NCBI GenBank assembly: GCA_028287235.1
Contig: JAQBQB010000029.1
Location: 1 to 64,000 of the forward strand
Direction: 5' to 3'
DNA from: Gemmatimonadota bacterium
GTDB taxonomy: Bacteria; Gemmatimonadota; Gemmatimonadetes; Gemmatimonadales; Gemmatimonadaceae
Length of the DNA stretch: 64,000 nt
Shown piece by piece: positions 1 to 10,966 of this stretch. Positions within the stretch are counted from its first letter, which is position 1, and every line of letters begins with the position of its first letter. The notes below the pieces were generated by a model. The model was not told the origin of the DNA, ran no database searches, and saw only the letters and a program-made list of their open reading frames with translations. The position numbers and the translations under genes were made by a program.

Positions 1-162
1 GCGGTGGGGAACGTCGCCGACGGTGTGCGCGAAGAGGCGCGGCGGCATGTCGCGGATCTGGTTGTGATCGGGCGCGGGGTTTTGCATGAGGCGTTGGGCC
101 GGCTCCGCACGCATGCGTACGGGATTATTCGCCATTCGCCGTGTCCGGTGTTGAGCGTTTAG
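1..162 (+). CDS. Universal stress protein (UspA family), C-terminal fragment
   Basis: Only the last 53 codons and the stop are in the window; the start lies to the left. The visible part carries the UspA C-terminal nucleotide-binding loop: VVIGRG, then LGRLRTHAYGIIRHSPCPVL, ending SV. This matches the family pattern G-x2-G-x9-G(S/T) followed by a strand ending in CPVLxV, although the canonical Ser/Thr after the last Gly is replaced here (AYGII). Family members are small cytoplasmic proteins that bind ATP or AMP and help survival under starvation or redox stress. Whether this one is single-domain or tandem cannot be told from the fragment. An intrinsic terminator at 415-441 on the same strand may end its transcript. 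Confidence 0.8.
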   Translation, partial: AVGNVADGVREEARRHVADLVVIGRGVLHEALGRLRTHAYGIIRHSPCPVLSV

Positions 163-502
163 CCGTTGGCCACGAATGCACACGAATGAACGCCGTTTGC
201 ATGCGCTTCTCGCGTCGGATGCGTCCGTCGCCGTGGTGCTGCGCCGCGGGCCGGCGAACGCGGCCGTCATCTGATTTATTTCGCGCGCAACTCGCGATGG
301 CAATCCGAGACGAAGGGTTCCTACACCGCGATCTCGCGCGCACCTTGGCTGCATGCGATCGCGCTGTTCGGTAAAGGGGACACGTGCTCTGTGGCGCAGG
401 GACTCTTGCCTGCCGCGCCGAGACTCATCTCGGCGCCTTTTCGACGCGAAAGCGACCATGTGTCGAGACGAGCGCGCGCCACAATGACCGTCCACCAGCT
501 CC
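163..502. other. Gene-free spacer between the Usp end and the convergent cstA end
   Basis: No convincing gene was found in these 340 bases. The small open frames lack a ribosome site and any family resemblance. The left part has a short imperfect direct repeat, CACGAATGCACACGAATGAA, at about 171-190. The right part holds the hairpin listed separately at 415-441. Confidence 0.5.
415..441 (+). terminator. Intrinsic terminator, plus strand
   Basis: A perfect 9-bp stem GCGCCGAGA / TCTCGGCGC with loop CTCA is followed by CCTTTT. It lies downstream of the stress-protein gene and before the convergent end of cstA, so it probably ends the plus-strand transcript. There is no A-run on the left side, so it is unlikely to work for cstA. 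Confidence 0.6.
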
Positions 503-2539
<2,037 letters not shown>

Positions 2540-2660
2540 GTGGTGGGAGCTCCAGTGAGGGGACCGACGGGGGAGAAATTGCTGATCGGGGGAGAGGTGG
2601 ACAAGGGTTGACGCCGACATCGGTGCCACCAGTACACCCGTTCACCGCTTATTATTCCGC

Positions 2661-3296
2661 ATGCGCCTCTCGCTGAGCCTTCCGCTCCTCGCCGCCCTGG
2701 CGTGCCACAGCGCCTCGCCGGCGGCGGGCGCGCCCGATCCGACCGAGCATTCGCTCTCCGGATTGGCTGCCCAGCATGTGGTGGTCCTTCCCGCGTACAG
2801 CGTTCGGGTCATGCCCGAGCTCGACTGGGCACGGGCCATTGGCCGGACGGCCGATGTCGAGCGCGCGCTCGACGCCGACATTCTCGCGGCGCTGGACGAG
2901 CGCGGCCTTCGCCGGACGTGGATCTTTCCGGACCAGCTGCAGCAGAGCTACCGCCGCAACGCGGCCTACGCGGCCGATCCGTACACGCTGGCGGAGGAGC
3001 CGCTACGGTCGCCGCAGCTCGCCGTCGACACGCCGCTACCCGAGCCGCTCGCGTCGCAGTTGCGCACGCTCGTGGCGCTCCACGAGGACACGCGGCTCGT
3101 TCTCGCACCGGTCGAGCTGCGCTTCGAGAAGGCGGGCGCTGGCGGCCGCGGCGTGCTGAAGCTCGTGCTGATCGACCCTCGCTATTCGCGAGTGAGTTGG
3201 ATCGGCGAGCTGTCGAGCGACACCGTGCCGGCGTTCGGGCCCGTCATCTCGGCGGGCATCGCCGCGAAGCTCGCGAACGCGATTGCCACTCCATGA
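2661..3296 (+). CDS. Exported protein of unknown function
   Basis: 211 residues. The N-terminus (MRLSLSLPLLAALACHSAS) is a signal peptide. The Cys at residue 15 could be a lipoprotein site, but ALAC is a weak lipobox because Leu is not at -3. The mature part is mixed alpha/beta with no cofactor motif I recognise. It has segments such as WIFPDQLQQSYRRNAAY and a late block LVLIDPRYSRVSWIGELSSD that resembles secreted proteins binding a hydrophobic partner. Homologues are probably limited to related phyla. It lies 26 bp before the isocitrate dehydrogenase gene on the same strand and may share its transcript. Function unknown. Confidence 0.65.
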   Translation: MRLSLSLPLLAALACHSASPAAGAPDPTEHSLSGLAAQHVVVLPAYSVRVMPELDWARAIGRTADVERALDADILAALDERGLRRTWIFPDQLQQSYRRNAAYAADPYTLAEEPLRSPQLAVDTPLPEPLASQLRTLVALHEDTRLVLAPVELRFEKAGAGGRGVLKLVLIDPRYSRVSWIGELSSDTVPAFGPVISAGIAAKLANAIATP

Positions 3297-3322
3297 CCTC
3301 CCATTCCGCATATTCTCACTGA

Positions 3323-4336
3323 ATGTCTACGCAAGTCACGCTGATTCCTGGCGACGGCATTGGACCGTCGATCTCCGCCGCGACCGTTCGCATCGTCGAC
3401 GCCTCGGGCGCGGACATCACCTGGGACACCCAGCTCGCCGGCATGTCCGCCGTCGCGCGCTACGGCGACCCGATCCCCGACGCGACGCTCGATTCCATCA
3501 AGCGCACCAAACTCGCCCTCAAAGGACCGCTCGAGACGCCGGTTGGTGAAGGCTATCGCTCGATCAACGTCGCGCTCCGCAAGACCTTCGACCTGTACGC
3601 CAACGTGCGCCCCGCCCACACCATCGTGCCCGGCGGGCGGTACGAGAACGTGGACCTCGTGATGATTCGCGAGAACACCGAAGGATTGTACGTCGGGGTC
3701 GAGCACTACATTCGCGTGGGGGACGATCCGCGCGCCGCGGCGGAATCCGTCGCCATCATCACCCGGAGTGGATCGGAGCGCATCGTTCGCTACGCCTTCG
3801 AGTATGCGGTGAAGCACGGACGGAAGAAGGTCACGCTCGTCCACAAGGCGAACATCCTGAAGTTCTCGCAGGGGCTGTTCCTCGACACCGGCCGCATGGT
3901 CGCGCGCGACTACGCGGGCACGATCGAGTTCGAGGAGCGCATCGTCGACGCCATGGCGATGAACCTCGTGCTGCACCCCGAGCGGTTCGACGTCATCGTG
4001 ACGACGAACCTGTTCGGCGACATCCTCTCCGATCAAATCTCCGGTCTCGTCGGCGGCCTCGGGCTGGCGCCGGGCGCGAACATCGGCATCAACGGGGCGA
4101 TCTTCGAGGCGGTGCACGGTACGGCGCCCGACATCGCCGGCAAGGGCGTCGCGAATCCCGGAGCGGTCGTGCTCGCGGCGTGCATGTTGCTCGACCACAT
4201 CGGCGACCATGACCGGGCCAACCGCATTCGCAACGCGCTCGAGACCACGATTCGTGAAGGAAAGACCGTGACCCGCGACCTCGGTGGCACCGCGACCACC
4301 GACGAATTCACCGACGCCGTGATCGCCAAGCTGTGA
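3323..4336 (+). CDS. icd: Isocitrate dehydrogenase, NAD-type (isocitrate/isopropylmalate family)
   Basis: 337 residues, the size of the short NAD-dependent isocitrate dehydrogenases. It opens with TLIPGDGIGP. The substrate-binding segment YRSINVALRKTFDLYANVRP (about residues 79-97) has the Ser-Asn pair and arginines expected for isocitrate rather than isopropylmalate. RENTEGLYVGVEH, the metal-binding NLFGDILSD and the nucleotide loop HGTAPDIAGKGVANP follow. It would convert isocitrate to 2-oxoglutarate in the TCA cycle. NAD rather than NADP preference is inferred from length and loop. Its stop overlaps the GTG start of the next gene by 4 bp (GTGA), suggesting coupled translation. Confidence 0.9.
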   Translation: MSTQVTLIPGDGIGPSISAATVRIVDASGADITWDTQLAGMSAVARYGDPIPDATLDSIKRTKLALKGPLETPVGEGYRSINVALRKTFDLYANVRPAHTIVPGGRYENVDLVMIRENTEGLYVGVEHYIRVGDDPRAAAESVAIITRSGSERIVRYAFEYAVKHGRKKVTLVHKANILKFSQGLFLDTGRMVARDYAGTIEFEERIVDAMAMNLVLHPERFDVIVTTNLFGDILSDQISGLVGGLGLAPGANIGINGAIFEAVHGTAPDIAGKGVANPGAVVLAACMLLDHIGDHDRANRIRNALETTIREGKTVTRDLGGTATTDEFTDAVIAKL

Positions 4337-5160
4337 GCCTCACGACCCTGTTTCACTGTTCCGATCTCCACTTCGGGCACCCGGCGGTGCCCGAGCAGTA
4401 CGAGGCGATCGAAGCGTTGATTCAGCTGCGGAAGTACGACGTCGTCGCGATCTCCGGCGACGTCACGCAACGCGCTCGCTCCGGAGAGTTTCAGCGAGCG
4501 CGCGAGTTCATCAAGAAGGCCGAGCAAGCCAGCCAGGTGATCGTCGTGCCGGGAAATCACGACGTGGCCTGGTGGCTCGCGCCGCTCGGTTTGGGCGACC
4601 CGATGAAGATGTTCGAGAAGTACCGCGCCTACATCAGTCCCGATCTCGAGCCGGTGCTGCGGATCGCCGGCGCCACGATCGTGGGTCTCAACACGTCGCA
4701 GGGCGTCAACCTGCACACGCTCACGTGGAACGTGCGCGACATCTCGATCATCGGACACCTGACGCGCGCGCAGATCGAGCGCGCGCACGCGGAGTTCGAG
4801 CACTCGCGCGCCGGCGATGCACGCATCATCGTGATGCACCACAATCCGGTGAAGGGCGAGCTATCGCAGCGCCACGGGCTCAAGAACACGCAGCGCATCC
4901 TCGGCGCGTTCGCCGAGATCGGCGTGGAGCTCGTGCTGTGTGGACACGACCACCAGGAGGCCGTGCACTTCATCGAGCACACGAAGAAGGGCACGATCAT
5001 CTCCACGGCCGGCACGATGAGCAACCGCTCGCGCGGCGGCCGGCCGTCGTCGGTGAACAACATCCGGATCACCGAAGGCGAGATCGAAGTGTCGACGCTG
5101 CTCTGGTCGAACGAGGCACGCGATTTCGTCGCCGGTCCCGTGAAATGCTTTTCGCGCTGA
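4333..5160 (+). CDS. Calcineurin-like metallophosphoesterase
   Basis: 275 residues from a GTG start that overlaps the upstream stop. All five metal-site blocks of the calcineurin-like phosphoesterase fold are present in order: FHCSDLHFGH, AISGDVTQ, VVPGNHDV, VMHHNP and LCGHDHQE. Family members use two metal ions to hydrolyse phosphomono- or phosphodiesters; the CpdA and YfcE groups act on cyclic nucleotides or small diesters. The substrate here is not predictable. The gene lies in a tight chain (icd, this gene, the SprT-like gene) with overlapping ends, so the three are probably co-transcribed. Confidence 0.88.
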   Translation: MSLTTLFHCSDLHFGHPAVPEQYEAIEALIQLRKYDVVAISGDVTQRARSGEFQRAREFIKKAEQASQVIVVPGNHDVAWWLAPLGLGDPMKMFEKYRAYISPDLEPVLRIAGATIVGLNTSQGVNLHTLTWNVRDISIIGHLTRAQIERAHAEFEHSRAGDARIIVMHHNPVKGELSQRHGLKNTQRILGAFAEIGVELVLCGHDHQEAVHFIEHTKKGTIISTAGTMSNRSRGGRPSSVNNIRITEGEIEVSTLLWSNEARDFVAGPVKCFSR

Positions 5161-5873
5161 AGTCGGTCTTCGGGCGCCGCAAGGACCCGGCGCAGCTCAC
5201 GTTCGACCTCGATGCGGTCCCGCGCAGCGGAGACGAGCTGCTCGCGCGGCTGCGCGCCCTCGGGCTCAAACGCATCGAAGACTGCCGGCTGACGCGCAAT
5301 CGCAACGTCATGGTGAGCTTCCGCGGATCGGAGCTCCGCGTGCACGAGGGCTATCTCTCGGCGCCCGCCGAGGTCCATCGGGCGATCGTCGCCTTCGTCG
5401 AGGGACGGACGCGGGCCGACCGCCGGGCGGCCCAGCAGCGTATCGTATCGCACGGTGTCGAGACGCCGCGCGAACCGTCGCGCCGCGAGAAGACGCGTCC
5501 CGAAGACGAGCCGCTGGCCGCGAAGTTCGTCGAATGGCACCGGCGCCTCAACGCCGAGCATTTCGGCGGAACGCTCAAGGACGTTCCCGTTCGCGTGTCG
5601 CGCCGGATGCAGAGCCGCCTCGGGCACTATTCCGCCGCAAGCGCGACGGTCGGCGGCGAGATCGCCATCAGCTGGCGCCATCTCCGCCGCCACGGATGGG
5701 ACGAAGCACTCCACACCCTGCTGCACGAGATGGTGCACCAGTGGCAGGACGAGACGGGGCTGCCCCTCGATCACGGCCGCGGCTTTCGCGCCAAGGCACG
5801 CGCCGTCGGCATCGAGGCGGCGGCCAAGCGTGCGGTCCGTCGTCCCGGCGCACAGGCTGGCGGATTGTCATAG
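5145..5873 (+). CDS. SprT-like zinc metalloprotease domain protein
   Basis: 242 residues, starting at ATG 5145 inside the last codons of the upstream gene. The C-terminal half is a SprT-like domain. It has HEMVH (residues 194-198) inside HTLLHEMVHQWQ, then a third ligand at H210 in LDHGRGF, the usual HExxH...HGxxF layout. The first 120 residues are basic with a winged segment, GDELLARLRALGLKRIEDCR, and no known domain. Eukaryotic relatives (Spartan) cut DNA-protein crosslinks; bacterial SprT proteins are poorly characterised, so a DNA-repair role here is only a possibility. No C-terminal zinc ribbon is visible. Confidence 0.8.
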   Translation: MLFALKSVFGRRKDPAQLTFDLDAVPRSGDELLARLRALGLKRIEDCRLTRNRNVMVSFRGSELRVHEGYLSAPAEVHRAIVAFVEGRTRADRRAAQQRIVSHGVETPREPSRREKTRPEDEPLAAKFVEWHRRLNAEHFGGTLKDVPVRVSRRMQSRLGHYSAASATVGGEIAISWRHLRRHGWDEALHTLLHEMVHQWQDETGLPLDHGRGFRAKARAVGIEAAAKRAVRRPGAQAGGLS

Positions 5874-5906
5874 ATTCCGCTCCACCCTCTCCATTCCGAA
5901 CCGACA

Positions 5907-7079
5907 ATGCTCGACTTCTACAATATCGATTCGCTGCTCACCGAGGACGAGCGCGCGGTACGCGACAGCGTGCGCCGCTTCGTCGACGAGCGTGTGCTGC
6001 CCATCATCGGCAAGGCGTACGTCGAAGGCCGGTTTCCCAAGGAGCTCGTACCTGAGATGGCCGAGCTCGGCGTATTCGGTGCGAATCTCCCCGAGGAGTA
6101 CGGGTGCGCGGGGCTGAACAACGTGGCGTATGGACTGATCATGCAGGAGTTGGAGCGCGGTGATTCCGGCGTGCGGTCGTTCGCCTCGGTGCAGGGCGCG
6201 TTGGCGATGTACCCCATCTATGCGTTCGGCAGCGACGAGCAGAAGACGAAGCACCTGCCGCCCATGGCGAAGGGAGAGGTCATCGGCTGCTTCGGCCTGA
6301 CCGAGCCGGATTACGGCTCGAATCCGTCGGGCATGATCACGATGGCGAAGGAGCAGAAGGACGGCACGTGGGTGTTGAACGGCTCCAAGATGTGGATCAC
6401 CAACGGATCGGCCGCGAACATCGCCGTGGTCTGGGCAAAGACGAACGGCGACCCGAGCGACAAGTCGATTCGGGGCTTCGTGGTTCCCACCAACAGCAAG
6501 GGCTTCAAGGCAAAGGATCAGAAAGGCAAGCTCTCCCTGCGCGCGAGCGATACGAGTGAGCTCGTCTTCCAGGACGTCGAGCTGCCTGCCGACGCGATCC
6601 TGCCGAAATCGGGTGGCCTCAAGAGCCCGCTGATGTGCCTGACGCAGGCACGCTACGGAATTTCCTGGGGCGCGATCGGCGCCGCGATGGCCTGCTTCGA
6701 GGAAGCGGTGGAGTATGCGAAGAACCGCGTCATGTTCGACCGGCCCATCGGCGGCTTCCAGATCCAGCAGGTGCGCATCGCCGACATGCTCACGGAGATC
6801 GTCAAGGCGCAGCTGGTGTCGCTGCACCTCGGGCGCATGAAGGACGACGGTACCTTCACGCCGCAGCAGGTGTCGCTCGCCAAACGGAACAACGTGAGCA
6901 TCGCCACCGACATCGCGCGCGAGGCGCGCCGTCTGCTCGGCGCGAACGGCATTCTCGCCGAGTACTCGGCCATGCGTCACATGGCGAACCTGGAGAGCGT
7001 GTACACGTACGAAGGAACGCACGACGTGCACTCGTTGATCCTTGGCCAGGCGGTCACGGGGCTGAACGCGTTCAAATAG
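5907..7079 (+). CDS. gcdH: Acyl-CoA dehydrogenase, glutaryl-CoA dehydrogenase type
   Basis: 390 residues with the complete acyl-CoA dehydrogenase fold. Family marks are GCFGLTEPDYGSNP (flavin/substrate loop), KMWITNG, and the catalytic base E369 in TYEGTHDVH. R90 in GVRSFASVQ occupies the position that binds the distal carboxylate in glutaryl-CoA dehydrogenases, and the RYGISWGAIGAA block is also typical of that group. Such enzymes oxidise and decarboxylate glutaryl-CoA to crotonyl-CoA, or only oxidise it, in lysine and aromatic degradation. It heads the etfB-etfA-etfD chain, which would accept its electrons. The short pathway assignment is inferred. Confidence 0.88.
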   Translation: MLDFYNIDSLLTEDERAVRDSVRRFVDERVLPIIGKAYVEGRFPKELVPEMAELGVFGANLPEEYGCAGLNNVAYGLIMQELERGDSGVRSFASVQGALAMYPIYAFGSDEQKTKHLPPMAKGEVIGCFGLTEPDYGSNPSGMITMAKEQKDGTWVLNGSKMWITNGSAANIAVVWAKTNGDPSDKSIRGFVVPTNSKGFKAKDQKGKLSLRASDTSELVFQDVELPADAILPKSGGLKSPLMCLTQARYGISWGAIGAAMACFEEAVEYAKNRVMFDRPIGGFQIQQVRIADMLTEIVKAQLVSLHLGRMKDDGTFTPQQVSLAKRNNVSIATDIAREARRLLGANGILAEYSAMRHMANLESVYTYEGTHDVHSLILGQAVTGLNAFK

Positions 7080-7143
7080 GCTGACAACGCGGCCCTCTCG
7101 GGGTAACTTCCCCGGGAATCAACCATAGAGGGGAGGTCCGGCG

Positions 7144-7896
7144 GTGAAAATTGCCGTCTGCATCAAGCGCACTCCCGATTCGGAGTCGCGTTTCAGGATT
7201 GCCGCGTCCTCGACCGCGATCGACGAGACCGGCCTCAAATTCGACATCGACGACTTCGCCAGCTACGCGGTGGAAGTCGCGCTGCAGCTCAATGAGAAGC
7301 AGGGCCCTGGTGAAGTCGTGGTCTACGCCGTGGGTCCGGACGCCGTTCAGGAAACGCTGCGCAAGGCGATGAGCATGGGCGTCGACCGCGCCGTACAGCT
7401 CAAGACCGACAGCGTGCCCTACGACGGTCTGGCCGTCGCCAAGGCGCTCGCCGCGGAGCTCGCGGGCGGGGGCTACGATCTCGTGCTGTTCGGCAAGCAC
7501 GCGTTCGATACCTCGTCCGGCGTCGTCGGCACCGCGACCGCGGAGCTGCTCGGCATCGCGTGCGTCACCGCGGCCACGAAGCTCGACATCGCGAACGGCA
7601 AGGGGACCGCGCGCCGCGAGCTCGAAGGCGCGGCGGAGACGGTGGAATTCTCCCTGCCGGCGGCGGTGACGATCGACGAGGGCATCGCGCGTCCGCGCTA
7701 TCCGTCGCTCAAGGGAATCATGGCGGCGAAGAAAAAACCGCTCGAGACGAAGCCCGCGCAGCTCGGCGACGTGCGCATCACCGTGAAAGCACTTCAGCTG
7801 CCGCCGGACCGTCCCGCCGGCCGCATCATCGGCGAAGGCGCGGCTGCCGTGCCCGAGTTGATCCGTCTGTTGCAAACCGAGGCGAAAGTACTGTAA
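7144..7896 (+). CDS. etfB: Electron transfer flavoprotein beta subunit
   Basis: 250 residues from a GTG start with GGGGAGG about 8 nt upstream. The N-terminus KIAVCIKRTPDSESRF, the segment ALQLNEKQGPGEVVVYAVGP and the ADP/AMP-binding VGTATAELLGIACVTAATKL are standard EtfB features. With EtfA it forms a soluble heterodimer that takes electrons from acyl-CoA dehydrogenases. The gene follows the dehydrogenase by 64 bp. That gap contains a small CGGGG/CCCCG hairpin around 7098-7115, too weak to call a terminator. Its TAA stop shares a base with the etfA start (TAATG). Confidence 0.94.
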   Translation: MKIAVCIKRTPDSESRFRIAASSTAIDETGLKFDIDDFASYAVEVALQLNEKQGPGEVVVYAVGPDAVQETLRKAMSMGVDRAVQLKTDSVPYDGLAVAKALAAELAGGGYDLVLFGKHAFDTSSGVVGTATAELLGIACVTAATKLDIANGKGTARRELEGAAETVEFSLPAAVTIDEGIARPRYPSLKGIMAAKKKPLETKPAQLGDVRITVKALQLPPDRPAGRIIGEGAAAVPELIRLLQTEAKVL

Positions 7897-8888
7897 TGGC
7901 GAACGTTCTCGTATTTGCCGAAACGCGAGGCGTTGCGCTTCGCAAGGTTGCGCTCGAAGCCACGACCGCCGCGCGCGCACTCGCCGACGCGACGGGCGGC
8001 GGCGAAGTGCACGCGCTCGTCGCCGGTCCGCCGGGCGTCGGTGCCGTCGCCGAGCAGCTCGGAAAGCATGGCGCGGACGTCGTCGTCGTGGTCGAGCATG
8101 CGGGTCTCGCGAACTTCAACTGCGAAGTCGCCGCCGCCAGCGTAGCCGCCCGCGTCAAGGGCGCGAGCTATCGCGCCGTACTGCTCGGCTTCTCGGCGCA
8201 GGGGCGCGACGTTGGCCCACGCGTCGCCGTGAAGCTCGACGCGCCGATCGTCGCCGACGTGACGGCAATTCAGGCGGCAACGGGTGACTCGCTCATCGTG
8301 CAGCATCCCGGCTACGCGAACAAGGTCATCGCGACGCTCGAGGTGAAGAGCCCGCTCGCCGTGCTGTCGGTTCGCCCGAGTGCGATCACCGCGCAGGCCG
8401 CCGAGCGTACCGCGCGCGTCGATACGATGGCGCCGGCGGCCGACCCCGCCGCGTCACGCGTCATGGTCAAGGAAGTCGTCGAAGGCGGGAAGGGAAAAAT
8501 CGACCTCGGCGATGCGCCGGTGATCGTCGCGGGTGGGCGGGGCCTGAAGGCAGCGGAGAACTTCAAGATCGTCGAGGAGCTGGCCGCGGCATTCGGTAAC
8601 GCCGCGGTGGGCGCGACGCGCGCCGTCACCGACGACGGATGGCGCCCGCACAGCGACCAGATCGGACAGACCGGCCGCCAGGTGAGCCCGCAGCTCTATG
8701 TCGCGGTCGGCATCTCCGGCGCGATTCAGCATCTCGCCGGCATGCGCACGTCGAAGACGATCGTGGCGATCAACAAGGACAAAGAGGCGCCGATTTTCAA
8801 AGTGGCCGACTACGGAATCGTGGGCGACGTGATGGAAGTCGTTCCGGCGCTGACGAAGGCCGTGCACGAGGCCAAGGCCGGGCACTGA
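7896..8888 (+). CDS. etfA: Electron transfer flavoprotein alpha subunit
   Basis: 330 residues beginning at the ATG that overlaps the etfB stop by one base. The N-terminal domain starts MANVLVFAETRG. The C-terminal FAD-binding domain is complete: VIVAGGRGLK, GATRAVTDDGW, then DQIGQTGRQVSPQLYVAVGI and SGAIQHLAGM, ending in INKDKEAPIFKVADYGIVGD. These residues hold the FAD that passes electrons on to a quinone reductase. The stop again overlaps the following start (TGATG), so etfB, etfA and the membrane gene are translationally coupled and presumably work as one unit. Confidence 0.95.
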   Translation: MANVLVFAETRGVALRKVALEATTAARALADATGGGEVHALVAGPPGVGAVAEQLGKHGADVVVVVEHAGLANFNCEVAAASVAARVKGASYRAVLLGFSAQGRDVGPRVAVKLDAPIVADVTAIQAATGDSLIVQHPGYANKVIATLEVKSPLAVLSVRPSAITAQAAERTARVDTMAPAADPAASRVMVKEVVEGGKGKIDLGDAPVIVAGGRGLKAAENFKIVEELAAAFGNAAVGATRAVTDDGWRPHSDQIGQTGRQVSPQLYVAVGISGAIQHLAGMRTSKTIVAINKDKEAPIFKVADYGIVGDVMEVVPALTKAVHEAKAGH

Positions 8889-10954
8889 TGGGCACGTCCA
8901 ACTTGGTGTTCGCGTTCATCCTGACGTTGGGCGCGGGCTTCTTCGCGCTCAACGTCCAGCGGCTCGTCGGCTACATGCAGATCGGCAAGTCCGACGACCG
9001 CAGCGACCACCCGCTGGTACGTCTCAAGAACGTACTGACGATCGGCATCGGGCAGACGAAGATCTTCCGCGATCCGGTCGCCGGCGCGATGCACGCCACG
9101 ATCTTCTGGGGCTTCATGGTGCTGACCGCCGGCACCGTCGAGATCTTGATCCAGGGCGTATTTAGTAAATTCTCATACGCGCTGCTACTGCCGAAGCTTG
9201 TCTACCAGCTGTACGCCATGTCGCAGGACGGCTTCGCCGCGCTGGTGATCGCCGCCATCGCGTTTGCGTTCTATCGCCGGCTCGTCCTGCACCCGAAGCG
9301 ATTGGAAGGCGACAAGCTCGAGCACACCGACGCGCTGATCATCCTCGGCATGATCGGCGGCCTGATGGTCACGCTGCTGCTGACGAACGCCTGCCAGTAT
9401 CTCTTGGATCCGTCAGCGATCGGTCCCGAAAAATTCGTCTCCCGGCAACTGGCCGGGCTGATAGCGCCCCTCGATCCTGCGCCCACACGGCTGTTCACTG
9501 TCTTTTGGTGGTCGCACGCGCTCCTGATCCTCACGTTCCTCAACTACCTCCCGTACTCGAAGCATCTCCACGTCGCGACGTCGCTGATCAACGTCTACCT
9601 CTCGAACACGAGCGGTCCCGGGCAAAAGGGCGTCATGCGCCCCATGGACCTCGAGGCGGACGTCGACCATTTCGGCGCGGCCGACGTCGAAGACCTCACG
9701 TGGAAGAACCTGCTCGACGGCTACTCCTGCACGGAGTGCGGGCGGTGTACCGCCGCGTGTCCGGCGAACCTCACCGGCAAGCTCCTGAGCCCGCGCAAGA
9801 TCGTCATCAACTCGCGCCAGCGCCTCATGGAGAAGGCGCCGGTGGCGCTCGGCGATCACATGGAATTCATGCACCCGGCGCTCGTCCACGGCGAGGGAGA
9901 TGACGCCGGCGCGACGACCCTGACGGAGGTGCTCGAGCATCGCCTGCTCGACACCTACATCACCGAAGAGGAGCTCTGGGCGTGCACGAGCTGCCGCGCC
10001 TGCGTTCAGGAGTGTCCGGTGTCGATCGACCAGCTCGACATCATCAACGAGATGCGGCGCAATCTCGTCCTCACCGAGTCGCGCTTCCCGGAAGAGATTC
10101 AGCCGGCCTTCGAGTCGCTCGAGCGCAACGGCTCACCGTGGGCGTTCAATCCCGGCGACCGCGCGCTGTGGGCGGAAGGCCTCGAGATCAACACCATGGC
10201 CGAGCTCATGGAGCGCGGCGAGCGGCCGGACATCCTGTTCTGGGTGGGCTGCATGGGCTCGTTCGACGATCGCGCGAAGAAGATCGCCGTCGCCTTTGCG
10301 AGAATCCTCAAGGCGTGCAACGTCAACTTCGCCATCCTCGGGCAGGAAGAGCACTGTCACGGCGATCCGGCACGCCGCATGGGCAACGAGTATCTCTACC
10401 AGATGCTCGCCAAGGACACGATCGGCACGCTCGACCGCTACGAGGTGAAGACGATCGTCACGAGCTGCCCGCACTGCTTTCATCAGATGGGCAACGAGTT
10501 CCCGCAGCTCGGCGGCAACTACGAGGTCATCCACCACTCGACGTACATCGAGCGGTTGCTGCAGGAGAATCTCGTTCCGCTCCAGAGCGATCACGGCCAG
10601 CGTCTCACCGTGGCCTATCACGACTCGTGCTACCTCGGCCGCTACAACGACGTGTACGATGCGCCGCGCGAGACGCTCAAGCGCTCCTTGCCGGTGATCA
10701 ACCTCGTCGAGCCGCCGCGCACGAAGGATCGCGGGCTCTGCTGCGGCGCGGGTGGCGGCCGCATGTTCATGGAAGAGCGGGTGGGGAAGCGCATCAACGT
10801 CGAGCGCACCGAGGAGCTCTTGGCCACCGGCGCGGAAACGATCGCCGTGGCCTGCCCATTCTGCATGACCATGATCAGCGACGGTGTGAAGGCCGTGCAG
10901 TCCGACGTGCCGGTGTTGGACATCGCCGAGGTCGTGGCCGGTCAGCTCGCGTAG
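8888..10954 (+). CDS. etfD: EtfD-like membrane ETF:menaquinone oxidoreductase (iron-sulfur, heterodisulfide reductase-like)
   Basis: 688 residues. The first about 230 residues contain several transmembrane helices of the NarI/cytochrome-b-like type. Two [4Fe-4S] motifs follow, CTECGRCTAACP (about 281) and CTSCRACVQECP (about 365). Two cysteine-rich CCG-type domains come next, with SCPHCFHQMGNE and LCCGAGGGRMF (about 617) and a late ACPFCMTM. The same architecture is found in mycobacterial EtfD and in the EMO enzymes proposed to link EtfAB to menaquinone. The gene starts one base inside etfA. I infer that it passes electrons from EtfAB to the membrane quinone pool; the flavin-type ETF:ubiquinone oxidoreductase is not seen here. 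Confidence 0.85.
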   Translation: MGTSNLVFAFILTLGAGFFALNVQRLVGYMQIGKSDDRSDHPLVRLKNVLTIGIGQTKIFRDPVAGAMHATIFWGFMVLTAGTVEILIQGVFSKFSYALLLPKLVYQLYAMSQDGFAALVIAAIAFAFYRRLVLHPKRLEGDKLEHTDALIILGMIGGLMVTLLLTNACQYLLDPSAIGPEKFVSRQLAGLIAPLDPAPTRLFTVFWWSHALLILTFLNYLPYSKHLHVATSLINVYLSNTSGPGQKGVMRPMDLEADVDHFGAADVEDLTWKNLLDGYSCTECGRCTAACPANLTGKLLSPRKIVINSRQRLMEKAPVALGDHMEFMHPALVHGEGDDAGATTLTEVLEHRLLDTYITEEELWACTSCRACVQECPVSIDQLDIINEMRRNLVLTESRFPEEIQPAFESLERNGSPWAFNPGDRALWAEGLEINTMAELMERGERPDILFWVGCMGSFDDRAKKIAVAFARILKACNVNFAILGQEEHCHGDPARRMGNEYLYQMLAKDTIGTLDRYEVKTIVTSCPHCFHQMGNEFPQLGGNYEVIHHSTYIERLLQENLVPLQSDHGQRLTVAYHDSCYLGRYNDVYDAPRETLKRSLPVINLVEPPRTKDRGLCCGAGGGRMFMEERVGKRINVERTEELLATGAETIAVACPFCMTMISDGVKAVQSDVPVLDIAEVVAGQLA

Positions 10955-10966
10955 GCGAGGCTTCCT

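Noticed and set aside
7098-7115. CGGGG/CCCCG hairpin between gcdH and etfB as a terminator
   Set aside because: The stem is only 5 bp, there is no U-run, and the downstream genes look like the same operon.
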